Assembly: GCA_037957365.1 (NCBI GenBank)
Contig: JARHVA010001922.1
Span: forward strand, 1,995,001 to 2,059,000
Source of the DNA: Torreya grandis
Taxonomy: Eukaryota > Streptophyta > Pinopsida > Cupressales > Taxaceae
DNA length: 64,000 nucleotides
Reading direction: 5' to 3'
Below the pieces are notes generated by a model, which saw only the letters and a list, made by a program, of their open reading frames with translations, was not told the DNA's origin and did no database searches. This document shows positions 50,690-63,800 of the stretch, one piece after another. Positions within the stretch are counted from its first letter, which is position 1; each line of letters begins with the position of its first letter. A program made the translations under genes and the position numbers.

Positions 50690-51431
50690 AAATTAGATTT
50701 TTTCTCAGAACCAAAAGTTGAGCATGCATGGGGATAAAATGTTTTCTTTGGGACAAAGAATTTTTAGGGAGAATTTCACCCTAGTGGAATCCAAAAGGGG
50801 GTCCCTGAAGTTGTTACACCCATCTTTAATATGTTTTGAGCCTATTTTAACTCCAAACTAAAAGAGGAAATTGAATAATTCATTAAGAAGCTGCAAACTA
50901 AGGTGGCAATTCAAAAACTTTTAAGCATTGAGATCTCTGATGAGTTTGAGAAGATTAAAAGTATGTTGGTCTCTTATGATTTCTCCATGGTTAAGGTCAA
51001 CCTTCAACAAGACAAGGAGGAAGAAGTGATTACAAAAAAAAATCCCAGAAGGAGCTAAAAATAGTGGAGGAGATGAAGACAAGCTGATGCTGAATAGGGT
51101 AAGGAGGAATTCAAGTCGACTGGGTAGATTAGGAAGAGGCCTATCATGGAATTTGTACAGGGAATAGGTAACCATACTATAGGTAGGGAAAGTAAATTTG
51201 AGATCATAGGAACTAAAAAATTGGTCCTTTATTTTGAGTTGCAGGATTCAGATTAGCTTCATCTAGCACCTTGGTTTTTTCTCATATTTTTGCTAGTGTT
51301 TTGGTGTCTTTTTGGCTGAAGTTAGCGGATCTGGTTGGTTTTTAGGTTCTATTTATTTATTTACTACTGATTTTTTCTTGAATATATTTTGTAATGGAAT
51401 GTGAACCTAATACTATATTTTATCCTATATA
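50690..51431 (+). mobile_element. 742-bp retro-insert with 17-bp target duplication
   Basis: Flanked by ATAAAAATTATACATAA at 50,673-50,689 and 51,432-51,448; the 5' LTR lacks it. Coding-like text on the plus strand includes LKEEIE-FIKKLQTKVAIQK, ISDEFEKIKSMLVSYDF and KRPIMEFVQGIGNHTIGRES to a stop at 51,255, then a T-rich 3' part ending GTAATGGAATGTGAACC and ATATTTTATCC. The TSD length points to LINE-type integration: a 5'-truncated LINE (ORF1 end?) or a processed transcript. Product not recognised. Confidence 0.65.
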
Positions 51432-53060
51432 ATAAAAATTATACATAATTTAAAAAAAAAATATCATCTCTCTCTTTCCTTCTCTACATTGGAAAGTTTT
51501 CAATCATTCCTAGTTGCATCCAAGCACAATAGATTTATAAGAGTAGTAGCTTGCATTTTATATTAGAGATATGCATATAAAATGTTCATTTAATTTAAAA
51601 CAAAAAAAAACATTAATTTTTAACTTTTATCACATATGAACTCCACACACAACATGAACAAACAACTCTCATACACATTTGCATAGAAAACCAAAAAGAG
51701 AAACTATATTTAGAATTATTTTATCTTCTTGCATGTTAAAAAAAGGTCATTAAAATTACATATCATAACCTAAATTAGAATTCATTTAGTTTCACATAAA
51801 ATCTAGCTACATACAAGGTTCATAACAATAAAAAATGAAAAAAACTTAGATTTAACTTTGCACTCACAAACTAGATCACAAAAATCAATACATTACATTA
51901 CAGACATATAAAATATGAACTATAGGTTTAATTTTCCATTTGAATATATAGATTTTAAAACACACACTAGATTTTCATTACATCCATATCAAAACAATAA
52001 AAATAAGAACATTCATTCTAGTAAACATAGACAAATTTCTTCACTCTTTAAATAAAACAAATAAAAACCAATGACTTCATTATTTAATCAAAATTTTTTT
52101 TTTTTTCATATTATGCATAAATATTCCAAGAAAAGAAAAAAACATAAGATTTTACTTCCTCTGATTTTAGTACCTTTAATTCCAGAAATAACATATGATC
52201 TTTTTTTGTTAAAAAATCCTTGTTACAAACACAAACAAGTGCAACAAGACATTACAAAACAAAACACTTGACTTCAAAATGAACAAGTATATCTTTGGCT
52301 AAATAAATAAAATCAGCTATATAATTTAAAACAAAAAGTCTAAAAAAAACAAATAGGGATTTTAAAACTTCAAAATAAACATCTAACTCACTCTTGAATG
52401 ACGCTTAAATTGACATACACTCAGAGCTTCAACTTTAAGTCTTTCACTCCACTCCTCTTCTTAACCTTATCATTAGATAATTAAATTATCTTGATGAGCA
52501 AACCTAACCAATAGAATCCAAACTAGCAAGATAAATCCTCCTTCTAGCCCATTGAGCCTGTAACTTATAAATTTGATTCTTTATCTTTTATCCTCAGGTG
52601 TAGCCTTGTCATGTTTTATTCTCTTCATGGATTAAATTTTCCAAGAAATCCTATATTGAGAGAGCATGTCAATTTCCTAGAGTCCTTTATCATAAATTTA
52701 ACTAATTCTTAGAACTGAGTGTAGACTAAGAGCTTCACTATCTTGTCTTCCTTAAATTAGAAGATTCTTGGCATGATATCATATCTCAATTTACTATCCT
52801 TAGTGATCAATTTGATGTAGCTAAAATATTCATATATAGATATGAATAACCTTTTCCACCTATTTCTCAAAACCTCATGCTAGTAGTTCATTTTAACTAA
52901 CTAGTTCTTCTATCTCTTCCTATTCAAATCCCTCAACCAAACTGACCCAATCAACTAAACCAATATACCACTAGTCATATCATCCTTTCAGCAATTGTCT
53001 TGGATAAACCTTAGGGAAGTTGAGTACATGATAGCTACCATGTTTATTTTCATGTGTACG

Positions 53061-54440
53061 AGTCCATAGATGAATGACTAAGAAGGAGTATAGACAAGAG
53101 TCATATATGTACACACAAGTCATGTATGGTAACTATAGGTCAAGAATGACATTGTCAAGTGTCTCATATTTATGTATCTAAAAATGATCCCCTTTTATTC
53201 TAGTATTGGCAATGTTGGAGTAAAAGGATAAATAAATTCCATAACTTAGTGGGTAACCATACTTTATCTTTGGGAAAAAGTTCCAAGTGTCTATCTTAAT
53301 CCATGAAAACCTAAAATGAAACATGTAGTTATAAATATCCATATATGATATCTAATATTAAGTAAATTAGATGAATGAACCATCTTAAATTTGAAGAATA
53401 GGAAAGGAATACACCTATAAATAAGTGAACTGTCCTACCCTTTGAAGTATTGGAGACTAGGATGATATTTCCCCAAGGTGAGTGTCATTGTGTCAAACAT
53501 GGGTTTGGAAGATAAATTCACTAACCCTCATGAAGATTGAGAAGTGGTTAGTAGTTGATTGATGTATAACTTCGACTGCATTACTCATTGAACTTATATC
53601 AAACCTATAATAAGTTTAAGATGAAAAGGTGGAACCCCATACTATATATGTATATAAAGGTGGAGCCTCATACTAGGCTCATATGTAAATCTAAAGAGGT
53701 TAAATCAATCACTACACATGGATTTTAGATTCAAATTTCTCCCTTGGGTATCTTCATTTACATCATAAAAATATAAAAGTGCATGGATGAATAACATCCA
53801 CATCCCATAATCTGATCCAACTCTCCTAATCTGATATATAATGCCAAAAATATATATGTCACTCTACCACAATTCTAGTAAATCTAATTACATGTCACTT
53901 ATGGGCATGTAAATTATCTACATATAAACTGTATATTCCCCCAAACATATCTCAATCTGTATATATCTGTTTGATAATTTGAACCATTCTAAGAATCCTA
54001 CCTAGTCTCAACCCTCTAAATTATGTAAAATTCCCCAAAATCTAAATTATCTATGCATGGAAGCTTGATTCTATATGACAATATTACCAGTATTCCCCTA
54101 TTTTAAGGTGAGGGATGTAGCCTACAAATTATTTATCCCCAAAAAATATATTTATATGTATCATGTCATATAGAAAGATGTAAGCATGTAAAAAATGTGA
54201 TAACATGATGGGAATATGTCATCATAACATGAAAATATCATAAAAAAACATATGAAACATTTATGCTAAGGCACACAAGTTTCATGTCAATATAGATATA
54301 GTAATTAGGCATGTAGTAACAATCATCACAAATATATGCACCGAATATTAAGCCATATAGAAAGATGCATGATATTGATCATGTCATTGTACATACATAA
54401 AAATATGCATGATATGCATCATGAAACCACAAGCTTAATC
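53061..54440 (-). mobile_element. Family F copy 3, right piece (minus strand)
   Basis: Read on the minus strand from 54,440: interior (TATGGCTTAATATTCGGTG, CCTAATTACTATATC) matching 15,750-15,830, the first purine tract (CTCACCTTAAAATAGGGG at about 54,093-54,110), a 0.9-kb unit, the second tract (ATACTAGAATAAAAGGGG at about 53,190-53,207) and the first 120 bp of the LTR (TAGATACATAAATATGAGACACTTGACAATGTC). The LTR is cut at 53,061 by the Tat element and continues at 21,256 downward. Confidence 0.72.
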
Positions 54441-54454
54441 AATAATCTTATATT

Positions 54455-55290
54455 TATCCACTTGACTTCATTAGAGTCATCAACCTAAATTCATTAGTCG
54501 ATCATAAGTTTTTACTCACAGCCATTGATTATTACATAAGATGTATAGAGGCAATAATGACCAAGAATAACACAAATAAAGAAGTGATCAAATTCCTTGA
54601 GGATAACATAATAATGTAGTTTAGTACCTCAAATTCACTAATATGCAACAATGTCCCTACATTTCAATCGACTGAGCTCACAGAATGGGCTTACAAGAAT
54701 GATATTACCTTAAGGTTATCATCAAATTACTATCCATAGGTAATGGCCTAGCTGAGTCAACCTATAAGAACTTGATAGATGCAATAAATACGTCTAAAAA
54801 AAGAGACCTATAGACTAGAATTTACTCCTAAAATATGCTTGACCATACCAAGTACACCTTTTTTGTTGGTATGCAGGATAGAATTGATATTCTCAATGAC
54901 CCTCAAATTGCCTAAGTATAATTTCATTCAAGAATACATGAGGATAGAGGGAAGGTAGACTCGAGGCTACTATATATCATTTATGTGGAAGATGCATGAG
55001 AATAAGCCTTGTAAAAATTTAGTAGACATCAAGATATTATTAAGATATGGTTTGAAAAGAAGGCAATATTAAAATATTTTTGAATATAAAACTTGGTCCT
55101 ATTGTGGGACAAAGCCCATGAGAAGAAAGGACACATTCCAAGCTGGACCCATTATGGCTTGGTCTTTACCAGATTTCTGAGTTACTTAGGAAGATGATTT
55201 TAGATAGAAGGACCTCTATGGAAATAATATCCTACTACCTATGAATTGACAATTATTGAAACATTACCTCTCAACTACTCCATCCAATGC
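54455..55290 (+). pseudogene. Truncated Tat integrase
   Basis: Opposite strand to F copy 3. It begins in the core: PLDFIRVINLNSLVDHKFLL, TAIDYYIRCIEAIMTKNN (first catalytic Asp), TNKEVIKFLEDNIIM-FS, CNNVPTFQSTE, LRLSSNYYP and, after a shift, NGLAESTYKNLIDAI (catalytic Glu). The post-integrase module reads FIQEYMRIEG, RKDTFQAG, KDLYGNNILLPMN-QLLKHYLS, as in Tat. RT and the zinc finger are missing on the left, where F sequence begins. Confidence 0.75.
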
Positions 55291-55299
55291 AGTCTCTGA

Positions 55300-58200
55300 A
55301 TAATTACCTCAATAAGTTTTGGTAATGTAAATAGTAGATTAGTTTTAGTTTAGTTTTCTTCTTTTGCATGTTTATTTTTGTCATGTGTTTATTTCTATCT
55401 TTGCTTTGGTTATTTTTATTTTCCCTCCTTGTGTTTTACATTTTTATCACCAAACTAATAATAGCCTCTTGAGCTCGAAAGTTAGACTCCAATCCCATAT
55501 TATGATAAAGTGGATAACTAGTTGCGGAGTGGTAAGATCAAATCCAATTATTGGTCTATGTGTCCTTAGATCTAGTCCTTTCAAGTGTAAACTATGCATT
55601 GAAGACATAGTTCATTAAGGAAAAATAGAAAATAAGTATCTTGTTGTGAAATTGCACAACACACCCCATTTTCATGCTAAAAATATGGACTCTCTTTCTT
55701 TTGAGCTAACTTTTAACATTATAACTCATTATTATGTTCTTTATAGTAAATTGGCTTGAATATTTGCAATGATTCATTTGAGATAGACAAATCTTCAAAA
55801 ATCATGATGTCCTTCACCTAGGTGTAAATAAAGTCTATTTATTCTCTATTTTAGATCATTTTATCACATTTTCTATACACTTTTCTTGTGAATTTTCAAG
55901 CTTAAATATATGTTTTTATGTGAATGAATGGTTTTAATTCCTGTATTTATTAACTACTTCTCGTATAAAATTCACTTGAAAAAAGACTTCACTTTATCAA
56001 AAATATTTACTTTGTTTTCTAATTTTTTGTAGGTTTTTAAAGATTCCTAGAGCCCCACATATTCTTCCATGTGTTCAAATCTTGTTGATGTGTGGTTTTA
56101 GAGTTAAATATTTTTGGAAAAATGACTAATTACTTTTAAATCCCAAAGGCCTTGAGATCATGCCACATGGCATGATCCCAGTGACCTGACGCATCAGAAC
56201 CTCAGAACCTTGGGAACATTAAGGAATTAGCCTAAAGGCTTGAAAGTTGATCAAAATTGGTAAAGCTTTGTGCCTCTAAGTTCTTGATAAAAAGCCACAT
56301 GGCACACTCTTGAAAGCTCGAGAACTTAGAGCAATTATAACATTAGCCCCAAGAATGAAGAGCCCAAGGGATTTACAAAGGCTACGTGGTGATAGAAATC
56401 AAGTACATACTAAAACCTAGGATCCCTAGAAGAATCCACATGACCATGATGGTGATAGAGGCAAACATCGAGGTAAATTCTAGGGATGATGACAAACTTA
56501 CCAAGTGGGAGATGGGACCTAGTGTGCAAAGCTTATAGACTAACAAAGGAAAAGAGAAATGATTTTGATAAAGATCCATGTGGTTTGATGATGACATGAT
56601 ATCTTGGTAACTAATATTTATAGATCATCTGTCTATTAAAACTATCAAGAGTCCCAACAAGACTTTGTGTCAGGTCTAGAAAGCATAGTTGAAGTGCAGT
56701 TGGTTCTTCACCAACTAAAAAGACCAAAAGTGACATATTTTAGGGTAATAAAGGAGTGAATTTATCCAAGACACCTTGAAATCAAGCTAAGGATGAGTAT
56801 TTATTTAATCATCCCCTAAAATTGAATACTAAAGTCTATGCAGGTTATGGTGGAATAACAGTCACAAGAGAATACCAACCGCAATCTACCAACAATATTT
56901 TAATTTGATCACTATTAGCACCTAAAATTGAATGAAAATAATTTAGTATGGCATGAATCATCACATGACATGTGTATGAAATAATTCCAAGGAGAGATAA
57001 TGAGCATAAAATACAAAATCTAGCCTTTAATAGGCATGGTCTCTAAATTGCAAATCATGTTCAAGCCAACAAATCTATCAGAATCTAAACTACATTCCCC
57101 AATCATCATTGAATGTTTGTAACCACCCTGATAGTGGGATAAATGAATTCCATGGATAAATTTGTATATAATGAATGATTGTTTCCATTTTTAATGGTTG
57201 ACAAAATTTATCCCCAAAACACTGCCAAGACTCAAGCCATGATTACACATGCTATTCTCTGAAGTTTTTGGTCTTTGATTGTTTGTAAAGGATGGCATTT
57301 TCATGTAGTGAAACTCTATCAAAATTGTAATAGAATTCATTTTATTGTTTTGACCCTCTAATATTCCCATTGAATGTGATCCATTTTTTCAAGTTTAGAG
57401 TTCCTGCTTATGCAAGAGGAATGATTTTATGCTTACTTTATAGAGATGAATATGGTAGTTAGATTGTATATTTGTTAATCTAATTCCTTGTGTTTTTTTT
57501 CTAATTTTTGTGTGAACAAAATATTCTTTATATAATTTTAGTTATAATGTGTTTCAAAAGTTTTATGTATCATTATTACAAATATTTTGAGTGTTTACAT
57601 TTTTTGAAGGACCTACAAGTTGAATATTCATATTGGTATCCCTTAGAAGTTTGCCCATCGAGTGGCTAAACATTCGTGCAATCATTAAAATAGACACATA
57701 GTGGTATAATTATGAATTGTAATGCTTCATTTATCAATCATTGGCATTATTTTGATTATAAACTTTTTTTTTGGCTCTCCCTTCCCCTATTTTTTAATGT
57801 TTGTTTTGAATTGAGTCACTTTCCCTTGTTTTAAAAATTTGTAAATTCAGGCTCAATGGAAATCAACAATCAAGTCCAATCAATTAATATGAATCTCAAG
57901 AATTTATCAAATATCCATTGAGTCTATAGTTTAGAAGTTTATTCTCTTTGAGTAAAATAAGTTAAACTACTCAATCCTTGGATTAAACTAGCCTCAGTCC
58001 TAAAATTAATGAGGGGATATCTTTATCTCATGCATTGTCTCCCACTTTTCTCTTTGGAACACTCAACCTCATGAGTGATTTTGAAGTGGGATTTTGGGGT
58101 GAAAAACATATCCATTATTGAAAAATTTGAAAGATGGGTCAATTCCTTTCATAACAACCAATGGAAGGAATCTATTGATTTAAAATGGTGTATATGAATT

Positions 58201-59310
58201 AAGAAAAGTTTTATTTATGGAAAAAGGATCATCATGGCACTTAAAAGAACATCAAGAAGTCACTATGAATTCATTGAATGAGAAAAGATTTTATTTAGTG
58301 GTGAAAAACTCACTGAATCAAGTAATCACCTTGGTTGAATTGTTCGTTAATCCTCATGGATCAAAAATACATAAGACATCATAACTGAAGGAAGTCTGAA
58401 GGTAAATAAAATTTCAAATTTTCTTCCTAAGAAAGGGTGATTTGAGAAATCTCCATCTCAAGGTTTTTAGCATGGCTGGAAATGGATAAAGTCATAGAGC
58501 ATGCCCAAATGTATCTCTACTAAGGCTATGGAAGACTGATTGGTAGCAAAGCAATACTCAAGCCTTCATTTCCTCAGATAATCTATGTAAAAGAGCAAAT
58601 ACCTTTTTAGGGGTTTTACACATTTAAGTTGCCTCTAAACTTGGGCATGGATTCAAAAAAGAGATAAAATAATGGGAACAATTCACTCTTTATAACAAAT
58701 GAACTATTAAAGGAATTGGGACCTAATATGTCATATGCTAAAGTAGACTTAAGTACTTCTTCCTCCTCTTGTTCTATCAAAAGAATTACCAACTACTTGT
58801 CTAATGGTTCAATAATGGAGGTCCATGGTCTAGCTTATAAATGCGGATAATTTTTTCCTTGTATAGTCACCATTTGTTATGACTAACATGTCCCTTTTCA
58901 TATGAGAAAATGGGACCTATGTATTGTGAAAATTTGAATAAAATCAACACCTAAATGGAGCCTTTATTGATCATTATTTACACTAAAATGCTAATGTCTA
59001 CTCAATATTGATCAATAAAGTATCCTACAATATCATCCTCAGTTGTATGTTGGATTTGAGAACCTATAAAAACTCTCTAAGTAAAAATTAACCCATTGCA
59101 CTTTTAAAAGTTTTTCATACTTAATATTTTTGGGGCATAACTATCTCTCTACAAAAATATCCTTTCATAGGCTTTTCTTGAAGTCTTAGTCATGGAGCCT
59201 TAGTCCCAAAGTCTGAGCTGGCATCTTATTAATAGCCTTTTAGCTAAAAGGTAATCATATATTTGCTTATAAGGTAGCTTTATGAATTATTGATTTATTA
59301 TATGTTTTAC
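55300..59310. other. Unassigned 4 kb, no recognised gene
   Basis: Downstream of the truncated integrase. Contains a near-perfect inverted repeat GATCATGCC-ACAT-GGCATGATC (56,156-56,177) and CCACATGGCA motifs (56,164; 56,294). The minus-strand open frame at 56,382-56,597 has no motif I recognise. Stretches of coding-like text at 58,000-58,850 could not be assigned. Confidence 0.3.
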
Positions 59311-59795
59311 AAGTCCTACAATGTCAGAGTTGTCAGAGCCCCAAGAGCCTAAACCAATGAGGAAATACTATGTGCCTCCTTCTAGTCTCATGATGTCATA
59401 ACTATTAGATCCCTAGGATCCCAAACCAATGAGGAAGTGCCATGTATTTATTACTAGTCCCATGGTGTCAATCCTATTCGATCCCTAAGAAACTGAGTCA
59501 ATGAGGAATTTCCATGTGTTTCCTATTAGTCATATGGCATTAGGCTTGTTAGATCCCTAAGATCTTGAGCTAATGAAGAAACACCATGTGTTTCCTGCTA
59601 GTCCCACAATGTCAGGCTTGTTAGAGCCTTAGGATCTTGAGCTAATGAGGAAGTAACATGTGTTTCATAATAGTCCTACAATAACAAAGATATCAAATCC
59701 CCAAGAGCCCATGCCAATGAGGAAGTTCCATGTGCCTCCTGCTAGTCCCATGATGTTAGAGCTCTTAGAGCCTTAGGAACCTAAATAAGTAGAAA
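59311..59795 (+). repeat. 72-bp tandem repeat, 6.7 copies
   Basis: Units start at 59,311, 59,383, 59,455, 59,527, 59,599, 59,671 and 59,743 with exactly 72-bp spacing. The core reads TAGTCCCATGATGTC, then TTAGAGCC, CAATGAGGAAGT and CCATGTG. Units differ by roughly 15-30 percent. The stretch is downstream of a Tat integrase, where such arrays are known to form. Confidence 0.9.
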
Positions 59796-60814
59796 TGAGC
59801 CATGCATAATTCCATACACTCATGTGGTATAAGGTCTTGGAATGCCTAGAGAAATTACATATAGAGTATGGATCAGGAATCCCAATCTAATGATAAACTA
59901 ACACATATGCACAATGAATCCAAGTGGCCAATTGGGTACATAGAGCTGTCAAGACATAGGGCTTCCCACTATGTCTAGTCAGTGTAGTACTTGTCAAACC
60001 CACGAATCATATATTGACATGTGGAAAAAACTATATATATTTTTGTAATGCAATGAGGGATATATAGGTGCATTCCCTTCACACTCATTGCATTTATTAA
60101 CTTAGCCAATGGAAAATCATGATCCGATGACTCGAGGAGTCCCATCACCATCAACCAAATATAAATAACACTAGTTTTTGAAATATTGAATTAATGATAA
60201 ATGGGGAAATGGCTAACCTAGACTCACATCATCAACTCAGAGCTTAATTTTCATGACATGAACCCACCAAAGGTATTACTAAGGAAGATACATTAGATCT
60301 ATATAAAATTCCTATTGAGATTGGATTTACTATTATCTATTGTCTACGCACTCAAATCATTATAAGCCCTTTACATCAAATTCACCCAAGAGCCTAGAAA
60401 ATACCTTGTGTTAAGGAATTATATTCATCAAGATCATAGAATCTAATAATAACTACATCATCATTAAATATTAGACCAGAACCAAAGTTTTGTGACAATA
60501 CTTTCCTATAAGGCATCACCCGATTCAAGCAATACAATGAGATATTTATGACAATTAAGGATATTAAAAAATAGACAAAAATGATGAAGTTAAATATGAT
60601 CACATCAAGTATTTAGATGAACTAATCAGTATCATATCATAGATATTACACACATCTATGACCAATCCTAAGGTTTTCCATTGTACATACATATTTTACA
60701 ACCTCTTCCTCTCTTCCAAATGCAATAAGGATATCGTGAGGTCTCTAAACACTGGATTTAAGATAACAAATATATGTAGGTCTAAATTCAAGTAATATTT
60801 TCATATAATACACC
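59796..60814. other. Unassigned, no recognised gene
   Basis: AT-rich sequence leading to the coding relic at 60,815. Coding-like text just upstream (KDIVRSLNTGFKITN, about 60,730) may mean that the true start of that ORF lies further 5'. Confidence 0.3.
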
Positions 60815-63800
60815 ATGACCTATGAAAAGGACTTCGTGGATGTTTGGACTATGACCTAAAATATCTATAATATACTTAGGGACTGGGTTGAGGACTAGGA
60901 TCACTGGGTCAACAAAGAGGATCACGGTTCATACACAATTAAAAACTTTAGGGAAGGTGTACACATGATAATTAATTTTATAAATACCTTATATAGGGAA
61001 AGAGATAGTGCACATCAACACTTATTGATTTCCCCTTCTCAATGTCATCTTAAAGGGTGAGGAAGTCCTAGACTTCGGGGGCCTCATCACATTCAACCTC
61101 ATAAGATAGATGAACGGAGATTACACAGGTGATAACTTCTATATGATGTCATACATAATGGATGATATATATGCCACCTTCAACTTCTAGTTTTTAATGT
61201 TTCCTCAATCTATACCAATGAGATCCATGGTACACATAGTGTTTAACAAACTCTACATCCACCATTTATGGAGCCACATATAGGACATATATGAGTATTT
61301 CTATCTAGTTGTGTATTGTGTAATCAACAAGAGGCCCATGATGAGGCTCTTAGATGAGATTGAGGATTCACTACAACCCATTGGTACCTATTAGTACTAT
61401 AAGGATAGTACCATAATTAGAGTGTAAGGCATCTAGGGGCCTCATCTTTTACTTCCATACACTATTTTAGACCACCTCACAAAGTAAGAGATCACCTACC
61501 AGCTCATTCATGGTGTAGGTAGCCACTACCTTGGACATAAATAAATTTCATATATACCATTATTAGTGATCATAGGGCATCATGAATATAAAAATATGCC
61601 ACATTTTGGTCCATGACCCAGTATAGGGACTCTTACATATTAGTCCAAGTGGATAATAGGTGGTATAATCTTAACAGAGTAGTACAGGTCCATGTGGAGA
61701 TTAAGGAAACAAAGCTCAATATTATTTATCACCATGAGGACCACCTTGATGATGCATTTCCCCTCAACCCTACTAATTATGTAGAGGTGGTTTTAAAGAT
61801 TGAGATATCATGTTGCTTAAAGGCTCAAGCTCATGCTTAACTAGTCCTTGGGGAGAGACCAACCCCTCTATAATAAGTGCCCACACATCCAAAAATGAGG
61901 TCCCAATAAACTTAAAGAGGCTCTCTAAACATATCTTGTAGGAATTACTTACACTTGCCACTCAATTAGCCTCAATATATACTACACCTATGCCACCTCC
62001 CTAGGTAATCTGACCCTATGTTACCCATACTCTTTATTTTAATAATAATATTAAGTCCATTCCAGCTAGGGAATAGTTAGTTGATCTCCTAGGTTTCTCC
62101 ACGCCTATTATGTCTCCCCCTCCTTAAATCATCCTAAGTTAGATAGGGAATTGTTAGTGGATCCTTTAGGTTTCTCCACCCCAATTCCCTTCTACTCTAG
62201 TTTTGGCCTTCCCTTTGCATCCCTAGTGTCAAAGTTCCCCTGATTCATCCCATAGCCTAATTATGGACCTCATCCACCTAAATGACATTTATTACAATTT
62301 TTATGACCATAAAATAGCTCCATAAATTAGCTTAGCCCTTGGCAGAGCTAAAAATTTCCATTTTTCTTGTGTTTTCCCTGACCTCAGTAGGTTCAATTAC
62401 CACCAAAATAATGGCACCTCCAAGTGTTCTAACCAATTTGGTGGCTCTTGTTACTTATAGTTCTCATGTATTCATATCTCTTGTTACTTATACTAAGTCA
62501 TCGATCTTGACATTAGCCACTTAGCCTCCATAATATTTTTTAGGGGTTACTCCTACTACTTCTACCTTAGTGCTTACATCATAGATGAACTTGAGCAAGA
62601 GACTAAAGAAGAAGCAAAAAGTGATTTCCCTCAGTTAGTCAATGCCTCCTCACATAAATTTTGTATCTCTTTCTTATCCTCCTCTATCCATCATCTTAGG
62701 TCCCCAAGGATTTGAATTTAATAACCCAATCTCTTTATTCACTTTAAACATTCAATTATCAGGCACCGTTGGCCTCAGGTATCTATGAGCCTAGACCAAT
62801 GGTAGTATCACATGTTTCCTTAGGATTACTCCTTTTTGATTCCTATATTTGACCCAATTTTACCCCTCCATACTATTTCCAATTCTCCCTCCATCTTACA
62901 TCCCATTCATTGCCTCCATCCTTTCATCCACTTTCTATTTCAGCTACCACCACCCCTTTTGTATCATCTTCCAACACCCTAGGAGATATAACTAAAAATG
63001 CTTGGATTGGGTCCATTAGGTCTTTAAGTGCATATAGACTATATATTATCTAACTTGGGGACCCATATGTCCAATTTTTGTTTGATTGGGAATCAAGGAG
63101 GATGAAAAGGGTGATCACACAAACCTTTACTTAAGAAGGGAACCTTATGGTCTGGAGGACTGAATAAGATATTTTCTCCCTTACCAAAGTGAAGAATCCA
63201 AGTGGAGAAGAGAAGGTAGCTAAGGACCCATTATTATTACTCTAATTCACTAATGAGTTCTCCAAAAATATTATGGAGGACCTTAAGGATTCGGTTAGAG
63301 CTCTCAAGTCCTAAGTGAAGAGTACATTCCTCGCAAACTTAATTATAAAGGTAGATACAACACTTACAAAATTATTCATGGCCTTTGGTTAGGTGATTTA
63401 TCCTCTCTCCAAAAGTAAGGAGATTTTACAAAGATCCCAAACTTACTTAGATGGAATCATTCACATAGACAACAAGTTCAAGAAGATAGCTACCATCATT
63501 CACAAGGTAATGTTTTGGGAGCTAAAGTTAATTCCCTCATGGATTTAAATTTATATCAAAATTTCATAGGGGAAATGAGGAACTCCATTAAATATTGGAT
63601 GGACCATTCCCAAGCTATGATCAGGCCCTTGGATAAGAGAAAGGACCAAATCCTTGATTACTTCAAGGAAGTTAACATCATTATTATTTTTTACATAGAT
63701 GGCACTTTGCTCAAGCAAGATAAATTTGGGGTCCATTTGGCACATTCGATGAGTCCATGAGGATAAAGGTGGAAAGAACCAATAAGGTTGAATCTAAATA

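Larger units (their letters stand above)
49694..53060 (+). repeat. Tat element 3' LTR, with an insertion
   Basis: Aligns with 21,343-23,942 through its length once the 742-bp insert at 50,690-51,431 is removed (2,625 bp remain). The start TGTACTCCTAGTATTCTCTCC lacks about 85 bp present in the 5' LTR. The end CATGTGTACG is followed by AGTCC, the second target-duplication copy, then the rest of the minus-strand F LTR. Confidence 0.75.

Noticed and set aside
55364..55618. Open frame with a signal-peptide-like start
   Set aside because: Lies just after the integrase tail in T-rich sequence; no motif, likely chance.
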